Assembly: GCA_003354225.1 (NCBI GenBank)
Contig: PIVH01000773.1
Span: 1 to 5,014 of the forward strand
Reading direction: 5' to 3'
DNA: 5,014 bases
From: Globobulimina sp.
Taxonomy: Eukaryota; Foraminifera; Rotaliida
The position numbers and the translations under genes are program-made. Every line of letters starts with the position of its first letter. The stretch's first letter is position 1. Positions 1 through 5,014 of this stretch are shown here, piece after piece. The notes under the pieces were generated by a model. That model worked only from the letters and a program-made list of their open reading frames with translations. It was not told where the DNA came from and made no database searches.

Positions 1-3000
1 TAATAATCCAGATGAAATTAAACTGGGAGAAGTCGGCTTTGACTATGAAAAATGCAGTGGCTGTCAGCTCTGTATTGTCTGTATTGACGCTATTTAGCTT
101 TGCTTCATTTAAAATCATTTCCCTTTCGTTGAACTGTATTTCTTTCAAATATTTCTTTAACTGTTTGAACTTTCTTTTTCCTAAACATGTTAAACCCGGA
201 TCGTCGTCGCAGATTTGTCGCATTTTGATTTTCTTATAATGGCATTTTGTGCGCAAAACACTTAATAAATGTTTCAATACCTTTTCCGGAATGCATTCGT
301 TTTTATTTTTTGTTTTGTAATCTCCAAAAATGGCCATTTCGTCACGTGCAGTGATGTACAAATCCCATAAATTGTACCTTTCAGTGCTACTTTTCGCAGC
401 TATCCCAATTTTAAGTCCTTCCTTTTCTTCCTCTGCGGCATCGTGCCTTTGTTTCCGTGTATGATGTTTTTTGCGTTTGCTTTTTTTGCTTTTCTTATAT
501 TTCAGCGCCGGCCTTGGTTGCTGTGGTTGTGGCTGTTGACTTAATGCGTTCTGCTGATAATTGGGAGGACTGTTCATTGAATAATTATAAGGGTCAGGAT
601 ACCCGAACGCATATGCATCGTTATAGTAATTTGGATATAATTGTTTTTTCTTTTTAATATTACGGTCAACGTTCATATCAACAGCGGCAGAAATAGGCTT
701 ATTATTATATTGCGTGAATGCGGCATAGTTTTGCGATTTTGAGGCAGCATAATTTCGGCCCGCTGCTGATTTATAATGATGTCGATTTTCGTGGTAAAAC
801 GCTGGTGCTGCGACTGGCGATGCTACGGATGAGCCGTAATGTATTTCTTCTTCGTTGGCATCGTTTGTATTCTTATTTTTATTTCCAAGGTAAGCTTGTT
901 GATATAGATTAGGATCAAATAAGGATTTATTATTCTGGTTGTTATCCATTATCACAATATTTTCATTTAGCTTCAAGGGGTCGATATCTTTAAGCTCCAC
1001 AATCGGCGGTCTCTCGATGCAGTATGCACTATGAATGAATAAATACTGTAGGCATATTATTGGAATGTATGATAAAACGGATACCAAACAACACACAAAT
1101 ATGAAATTGCCATATTCTCCGCCAATGCTGGTCATAATATTCGTTGGTATTAAATATTTGTTATATTCATACTCGAAACATAACACAACAAATACTGTTA
1201 ACACGTACAATAAAACTAAAACGATTCTATGTCCGCAAAATAAATGACTTCCGTCGTATCTCCAAAACCAACATGATATCCATGCATCGGATCGCAATTT
1301 CAGTATAAATAATTCGTACCATTTTGATAAACAAACCGTAAAATAACATTCATGATACTCTTTAGATCCAAATATTTCATCTTTTCTGTTAATTATAACG
1401 CCTTCATGGTATAATGCAGTATTTAATAATATTTTCATTTCTAAACGTTTGATATCTTTTAATTTCGAGGATGGCTCATCCACAAAAAGTAATAATGGAC
1501 GGTCATTATCCGATGAATATTTGCAAAAAATAAATACAATAAATAGGGAAAATATTATTATACTCACAACCATAACAATTATATAATATCGATGCGTTGT
1601 TAAGACATTAATATCCCACAGATCTATGTCTTGAGTGTGATAATCATTATTTTCAATCTGTGTGTCGTTGTAATTGACAAACTTTTGCAAATTAAAATCA
1701 TGCAGTAATTGAATCAATGGATTCAATTTTACATTTTCAATATAAAAACCATAATGGTTCAAAGAGTCAGTAAACTGAGAAACATTACATTGACAATAAA
1801 TTAATCCCTCATCAGTATCATGCAGAGTTCTACATAGTTTTTGATCATTTTTCAAGTTATTATCTGTTAATAGTATAGATTGACATTGCGGAATATTGAA
1901 ATCATAATCGTTTAATATATCTGCAGTTAATATTGTTTTATTTAATGTGTCTAAATAAATATCAACCAATTCATAATCAAAATCAATCTTAAATTCAATC
2001 AGTAATAAATTCGTGTCATCGGAACATAAATTATCAACGGTACCGGTCATGTTTGTGTTAATTGGGTTATGTATCCATGGCAAACCAATGGTATTTGCAA
2101 TAGAAAATGAATATAATTCAATCCTTAGTAATTTTGATAATATATATTCGGGTTTGATATTCAAAAGAATTGAAAGTAAATCTTGCTTCATTCTAAAACA
2201 AAAAACAAAAAATATTTCTATTTATAACAAAAACAATAAAAATTAATCTTAACTCCATAAAGAAACAGTCAATATTTTGAAACAGCGCAGTTTGATTATT
2301 GATTCTGTATTGGATCAATGATTGGAATGAAGTGACTGAAGTTGGCCAATAAATATTGTCATAGCTGCATCCAAAACTCGATATATCGTTTAGATTCAAA
2401 ACATTTCTTTGTGATTTCCAATGGATGGAATTCGTTTGTTGGTCAAATACGATTTCATTATTTTGGATGTTGTAACTATTTGCATGGATATTTGACGTTA
2501 TATTGCTCAAAATATAAATGCATTCCAGTACAAGAGTTGAGTCGATATTATGGTATTCCTTTGAACATACAACATCGATAATGTTATCATAAAAAAATTG
2601 AAATTGGCGGTTATTTGTTGCAATGGATGCATAGATGTACCATGTTTTTGTGATATTATTAATGTTTTCATCCAACACAGCATTATAAAATCGCGATAAC
2701 AAATTGTGAGACACGTTCAATGCTCGCACTGTATTTTCAAATTAAAAACAAATTAACAGTGAGGATAGAAAATATATTTGTTAACTTTGGGATATTTTAA
2801 TTAAATACGATAAGACTTGCAAGTATCGCAAAGGAGAGCCATTATTCATATACAAATTCCAATGATAAGTGTCTGATATTCCTATTAACGCAGTAAACCA
2901 ATATTGAACAGATACATTATATCGTAAATCATCAATGTCTGATAAAAACGATGCAATCCACTGATTTGCACTTAATTCCTTATCAAACACTTGCTGGGAC

Positions 3001-4967
3001 TGATTTTGTTGTGGATGTACCTGAAATGTGTATATTGTAAACGCATACTGTGAATCATAAATATATGCAGAAACATTTTGTGCATCGAACGGTAAAAATA
3101 CATTTGATAAAACATTACTGATTTGCAAATCACATAAATTAATATTATCATTCAATACAAAGGCATAAAACAATGGGTAATCCAATTCGATATCATTCCA
3201 TCCATAACACCCAAGTTCGTGCATATTATTTGCATATTTATACTCACAATATCCACCTTTCGGTGCCTTATTTAATGAATTTGAATAATTATAATCAAAA
3301 TATATCATTCAGCAGTGATAATATCGAGTTTCACTGTTCGTTAAGCAATGATTTGGTTGCGTGGAATATAGATAATACGATGATATCTGTTGATTGGTAT
3401 AATAGATGGATTACAATGGATTCTTCATTTATTTCCATTGCAGATACATTAGATATAAACTGTTTCATTAACGAAAAATCACTCGCGAATACGTGCTTGG
3501 TAAATGTATCATATTTCCCATTAAGAATAGCTGAGTCTGTGTGTTGTCGTTTTGATCATAGTGCTGAATGAAGAAAGTGATGATATGTGAGGTTATAATG
3601 CGGCGATACTGAACCGGCAGTTGTTGTAAATCATAAATTGAGATAAAATGGTCAGAAACGGTTAATTCCGCAGTCATATTTATTTGGATTATTTTCTTGC
3701 TGATAATTGAATTTTGACTAAAGCCGGCAACGTGTATTCCATTCATGGAACGAAAACAATTTATATTTAAGCGATGACCGCCGGAGGTAATCGCAATGCA
3801 TTTGAAGTCCCATACATATTCATTCTCGTCATCGTTATAAATTAAATTGAAATCATTATCATATTGTAATAAATATAAAGGATGGAAATTAAAGAAAGAA
3901 TCGACATTTATATATGGATCATACGTATATGGATTAATGTATTCAATTTGAGACTTTATTGGCAGTGGTTTTGGCATTGGATATTTACATCGAATAAATA
4001 CATAATCCCATAAACATAGACCATTGTTATTATTGTCACAGACCTCTACACCGAATAAATAATCATTTGATTGTTTGACTGCAAAGATGGGGAATATTAT
4101 GGTTGTATTTTCCATTTCGTTTTCGTATTTAAACTCAACTGAATCAGTGCTAAATTTTGTATTAAATTGGTTGAAATTAAATTGTTTAAATTTGTTGCCG
4201 ATGATATTTGGTGTAAATACTTGATACCATTTAATAGAAAAATTATTGCGATTTTTATTAGAATGCATCGATATTGACAGCGGATAATTGTTCCAATTTG
4301 GTTGAATTTGTTGTTTATTTCCATTATCTATAAATATAAAACCTAATGAAGCCGCAGGACAATGACTTGATGCTATTTGTTGAACATAAATGGTATGAAA
4401 TATTGTTGTGTTTAAACCAAACCAATTGGAACAAATTAATTTTATTTCCAAATATGAATCAATCAAATTTTGCAGATAATAGTTTGGAAAAAATAAGCTT
4501 GCTTTGTTTAATGAAATATTCCAATGCGTGGAATTATTAATAAACCATTGATATTTTAATAACCGCGCCCCATTATTTAATGACTGTTTGGAGACAGAAA
4601 TTGTTAAATTGAAACATGGATTGATCATTGTTGGGGCTTCAAGTGTTAGATAGGGAGCGTACATGTAATTATTTGTTGCTATTGTATCAAGCGCAAAACT
4701 TGAGTTATATGCTGGATAAATATATAAGATTTTAGTTGAATACCATATACATTTTGGATTATTATATGGTGACGATATCGTTTGTAATACATTTGAATTT
4801 ATAATTGAGTCACATGTTGCATATTGGGTAATATTTAAAGAATTATTAAATCGCATTACGAAAAATAAGGCAGATGCATCCAATTCCATTGTTGACGGAT
4901 AAACTATTTCACTGCAGAAGGTCATACGTGTATAGTATAGAAAACACAATAAAAAACAAAAAGCCAT
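1..4967 (-). CDS. Polycystin-1/REJ-like multi-pass membrane receptor, spliced, 3' end incomplete
   Basis: This is a probable cell-surface receptor of the polycystin-1/PKDREJ type. My best exon chain is 4967-3473, 3256-2786, 2728-2254 and 2192-1, about 1,540 codons, open at the left edge. Seen in order: a hydrophobic N-terminus ending in CSEIVYP, two PKD/REJ-like beta repeats with many N-x-S/T sites, a REJ core with the APKGGYC and CYGW signatures, a helical stretch, a four-cysteine GPS-like motif, TM1, a short loop, an AWISCW motif just before TM2, TM3, and a long basic cytoplasmic loop. Known of the family: an extracellular REJ-GPS part, then 11 membrane spans with a PLAT domain after TM1. 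Here PLAT is not recognisable. In-frame TGA at 4973-4971 closes the frame above the ATG, but a spliced upstream exon is also possible. The join around 3472-3257 is uncertain, so a damaged copy cannot be ruled out. Ligand and partner are unknown. Confidence 0.8.
60..1033 (-). other. Long cytoplasmic loop with low-complexity and polybasic parts
   Basis: After TM3 the chain has about 325 residues before the next hydrophobic stretch. The first half is low complexity, rich in Asn, Tyr, Gln, Ala and Pro (NYAASKSQNYAAF, YYNDAYAFGYPDPYNY, QQPQPQQPRP). A polybasic block at 502-446 (KYKKSKKSKRKKHHTRKQR) follows, then a charged, likely helical part (GKRKFKQLKKYLKEIQFNER). The family has a cytoplasmic loop here, but the sequence shows no known domain. 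GC content rises to about half in lines such as 781-840, against about a fifth to a quarter in the ectodomain. Confidence 0.7.
1034..1105 (-). other. Transmembrane segment TM3
   Basis: FIFVCCLVSVLSYIPIICLQ then YLFI forms a long span with a central Tyr-Ile-Pro and an end Leu-Phe. This resembles the V-S-S-x-x-x-Y-P-x-x-x-x-x-x-L-F pattern of TM3 in polycystin-1 proteins. A short outside loop of about 23 residues (EYEYNKYLIP...GEYGN) separates it from TM2. Confidence 0.8.
1175..1225 (-). other. Transmembrane segment TM2 with upstream AWISCW motif
   Basis: The span IVLVLLYVLTVFVVLCF follows SDAWISCWFWRYDGSHLFCGHR. In polycystin-1 proteins a W-x-S-x-W stretch, a Ser/Phe pair and a basic residue come just before TM2, so the alignment of features supports the family call. 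Confidence 0.8.
1523..1588 (-). other. Transmembrane segment TM1
   Basis: Twenty-two hydrophobic residues (YYIIVMVVSIIIFSLFIVFIF then Cys) follow HR and precede KYSSDNDR. The position after the GPS-like motif matches the first membrane span of polycystin-1 proteins, with the ectodomain outside. Confidence 0.9.
1766..1885 (-). other. GPS-like motif, degenerate, probably uncleaved
   Basis: Four cysteines are spaced as in a GPS motif: PQC, then LCR, then YCQC followed by NVSQFT. The C-x-C-N end with F/T right after it sits ~60 residues before TM1, the usual place. The family cleaves at His-Leu|Ser/Thr; here that position reads Val-Ser-Gln-Phe-Thr, and the conserved Trp residues are gone. I infer a folded but non-cleaving GAIN/GPS region. 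Confidence 0.6.
2193..2253 (-). other. Intron, 61 nt, phase 2
   Basis: The donor is ATGGA|GTTAAG at 2253. The acceptor is a strong T-run ending TTTTGTTTTAG at 2193. GA plus A gives Glu, so FFME continues into MKQDLLSILLN. If retained, the frame runs on through IFIVFVINRNIFCFLF to a TAG made by the acceptor itself at 2195-2193, which would mimic a C-terminal hydrophobic anchor. Confidence 0.9.
2254..2728 (-). other. Coding exon 3: region between REJ core and GAIN/GPS
   Basis: The exon encodes about 158 residues from RALNVSHNLLSRFYNAV to IDCFFME. It has further glycosylation sites (NVS, NIT, NQT), two Cys-bearing stretches (DVVCSKEY, LECIYIL) and heptad-like hydrophobic spacing in the first third. 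In REJ/polycystin-1 proteins this position is the helical part leading into the GAIN-like domain. I recognise no separate domain. The 3' end is the donor GTTAAG at 2253, phase 2. Confidence 0.75.
2729..2785 (-). other. Intron, 57 nt, phase 1
   Basis: The donor is CCAAA|GTTAAC at 2785 and the acceptor GAAAATACAG ends at 2729, with a T-rich stretch before it. The join gives A plus TG, a Met codon, so KISQ runs into MRALNVSHN without loss of frame. Unspliced sequence stops at TAA 2783-2781. Length and AT content match the other short intron. Confidence 0.85.
2786..3256 (-). other. Coding exon 2: REJ domain core
   Basis: This exon carries the most diagnostic part of the gene. The frame (open from 3308) reads NKAPKGGYC, then ELGCYGWND, then DYPLFYAFVLND, matching the REJ layout N-x-x-P-x-G-G-x-C, C-x-G-W-x-D, PL-x-Y. 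After it come FLPFDAQNVSAYIYDSQYAFT, like the REJ LP...V-x-A-x-V-x-D-x-x-xA strand pair, and a long helical-looking tail up to LIKISQ. The exon start is uncertain (3256 in the single-intron model, 3266 in the two-intron model). The end is fixed by the donor GTTAAC at 2785; retention would give an immediate stop at 2783-2781. Confidence 0.75.
3257..3472 (-). other. Probable intron (216 nt) or disrupted segment between exon 1 and the REJ core
   Basis: The frames of exon 1 and the REJ exon are the same, but several stops lie between them, including TAA 3470-3468 and TGA 3311-3309. A donor GTTAAT at 3472 matches the other two introns. The only acceptor that joins directly in phase is the AG ending at 3257 (C plus GT gives Arg). 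That acceptor has no pyrimidine tract and would remove the NKAP part of a REJ signature. A two-intron alternative, also in phase, is 3472-3423 plus 3378-3267 with a 44-nt exon at 3422-3379; it keeps APKGGYC. A real frameshift or stop is the third option. Confidence 0.5.
3987..4370 (-). other. PKD/REJ-like beta repeat 2 (residues ~200-327)
   Basis: A second, longer repeat follows directly. It has PLSISMHSN then FSIKWYQVF (again an aromatic strand with Trp), an Asn/Phe-rich insertion, and a closing part LFGVEVCDNNNNGLCLWDYV that ends at IRC. The paired cysteines near the end could form a disulfide. Similarity to repeat 1 is in layout only, not residue by residue. Confidence 0.4.
4377..4640 (-). 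other. PKD/REJ-like beta repeat 1 (residues ~110-197)
   Basis: The segment starts EAPTMINPCFNLTISVS, has the LLKYQWFINN core (hydrophobic-x-Tyr-x-Trp, the mark of PKD and REJ repeats) and ends with a strand such as IFHTIYVQQ after SNWFGLN. This pattern of an opening proline, a Y-x-W in the middle and a closing strand is typical of Ig-like beta sandwiches in polycystin-1 ectodomains. I cannot say whether a profile search would call it PKD or REJ. Confidence 0.5.
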
Positions 4968-4987
4968 GCTTCAACGAGTGTTCTTAC
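4912..4987 (-). other. Possible 76-nt intron spanning the apparent start codon
   Basis: The minus strand reads TTTTTAG then GTAAGA at 4987, a textbook donor, and TTCTGCAG ending at 4912, a good acceptor behind a T-rich tract. Splicing here is in phase: the upstream AG plus T gives Ser, followed by EIVYP. The upstream frame then reads CFLLFTVF, a clean hydrophobic run that would suit a signal peptide begun beyond the right edge. In this model the ATG at 4967 is intronic. The competing model uses that ATG and keeps the segment as coding sequence. Both give a hydrophobic leader joined to the same SEIVYP. Confidence 0.45.
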
Positions 4988-5014
4988 CTAAAAACTGTAA
5001 AAAGTAAAAAACAA
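4988..5014 (-). other. Possible end of an upstream signal-peptide exon, or pyrimidine-rich 5' sequence
   Basis: These 27 bases read, on the minus strand, as CFLLFTVF plus two bases when spliced at 4987. They also look like a pyrimidine tract with two AG acceptors (ending at 4995 and 4988), as at the end of an intron or a trans-splice site just above a 20-nt leader. The sequence alone does not choose between coding exon and 5' non-coding sequence. Confidence 0.35.

Larger units (their letters stand above)
1..2192 (-). other. Coding exon 4: GPS, TM1-TM3 and cytoplasmic loop, open at left edge
   Basis: Reading the reverse complement from 2192, I found 730 codons with no stop down to position 2; the last base is left over. 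The chance of that in such AT-rich DNA is very small, so this is coding sequence. Order: GAIN-like remainder (~2191-1890), GPS-like motif (1885-1766), a linker, TM1 (1588-1523), a 99-residue loop, TM2 (1225-1175), TM3 (1105-1034), then a long cytoplasmic loop and the possible start of TM4 (ATAFFIVKADFSQFNFIWII). The segments before TM2 and in TM3 follow the polycystin-1 pattern. The frame continues outside the window. Confidence 0.9.
3473..4967 (-). other. Coding exon 1: signal region and ectodomain repeats
   Basis: This segment is open for 498 codons plus one base. It encodes a secreted, Cys-containing ectodomain with at least nine N-x-S/T sites (for example FNLTIS, NNSTHWNIS, LNTTIF, NNFSIK, ENTTII, INMTAE), which fits passage through the ER. 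The 5' end is MAFCFLLCFLYY then TRMTFCSEIVYP, a weak signal peptide because an Arg breaks the hydrophobic run. The 3' end is set at the base before GTTAAT (donor at 3472), the same GTTAA donor as in the two clear introns. Without splicing the frame stops at TAA 3470-3468. Two beta repeats fill residues ~110-194 and ~200-327. The last ~110 residues look like the strand-rich region leading into a REJ module. Confidence 0.75.

Noticed and set aside
12-1247. Several plus-strand frames of 64-75 codons (12-239, 457-657, 718-912, 1035-1247)
   Set aside because: All lie antisense to the continuous 730-codon exon and mirror its codon composition; no motif or start context supports them.
2193-2253. C-terminal hydrophobic tail IFIVFVINRNIFCFLF as a membrane anchor
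   Set aside because: It is translation of an intron with a strong donor and T-rich acceptor; splicing restores a long in-phase frame.
2013-2581. Plus-strand frames at 2013-2246 and 2342-2581
   Set aside because: Antisense to exons 3 and 4 and the 61-nt intron; no domain or homology signal.
3267-3334. 68-nt intron GTGAAA...AATAAG linking the alternative frame to the REJ exon
   Set aside because: Donor leaves two bases and the acceptor is phase 0, so the join shifts the frame; the acceptor at 3257 also fails.
3460-3492. Micro-introns of 11 nt (3492-3482) or 13 nt (3472-3460)
   Set aside because: Too short for a spliceosomal intron outside special nucleomorph cases, and the other introns here are 57-61 nt.
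3173-3571. Plus-strand open frame of 132 codons
   Set aside because: It is antisense to exon 1, the disputed intron and the REJ exon. Its protein shows no domain, and the minus-strand frames carry the recognisable motifs.
4097-4540. Minus frame 4324-4097 and plus frame 4346-4540
   Set aside because: Both are shadows of the exon 1 ectodomain frame.
1-5014. Non-standard genetic code (TGA as Cys, or TAA/TAG as Gln) or programmed frameshifting
   Set aside because: Over 1,500 codons of good coding frame use only TGT/TGC and CAA/CAG for these residues, so reassignment is unlikely.
1-5014. Mobile element, CRISPR array, tRNA or rRNA
   Set aside because: No repeats, terminal inverted repeats, transposase motifs or conserved RNA segments were found on either strand.

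Overview
The window looks like nuclear DNA of an AT-rich protist. It is nearly filled by one large gene on the minus strand, read from right to left. Evidence for a eukaryote: the reading frame breaks at stops that are removed by short GT-AG introns (57 and 61 nt, both joining in phase); there is no operon layout or Shine-Dalgarno pattern; and the product is a multi-domain secreted/membrane protein of the polycystin-1/REJ type. Gln uses only CAA/CAG and Cys only TGT/TGC, so I see no sign of a ciliate-type code. The lineage cannot be fixed from this window; a foraminiferan or other rhizarian is a guess only.

Layout along the gene (minus strand). 5014-4912: N-terminal signal-peptide region with two competing models (ATG at 4967, or an upstream exon spliced over an intron at 4987-4912). 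4911-3473: Asn-glycosylation-rich ectodomain with two beta-sandwich (PKD/REJ-like) repeats and the start of a REJ module. About 3472-3257: a disrupted stretch, best read as intron sequence, but not cleanly resolved. 3266-2786 and 2728-2254: REJ core and the helical region after it, split by a 57-nt intron. 2253-2193: a 61-nt intron. 2192-1: one uninterrupted open frame of 730 codons that runs off the left edge. It carries the end of the GAIN-like region, a degenerate four-cysteine GPS motif, TM1, a short loop where PLAT would normally be, TM2, TM3, and a ~310-residue cytoplasmic loop with a low-complexity Tyr/Asn/Gln part and a polybasic block. A possible TM4 begins at the left edge.

So the window holds about 1,540 codons of an incomplete polycystin-1-like receptor. 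The remaining membrane segments and the stop codon lie left of position 1, and any upstream exon lies right of 5014. By family knowledge such proteins are cell-surface receptors that can associate with TRPP-type channels; the role in this organism is unknown. No second gene, RNA gene, mobile element, CRISPR array or tandem repeat was seen, and there is no gene-free stretch above 300 bases apart from the possible 216-nt intron.
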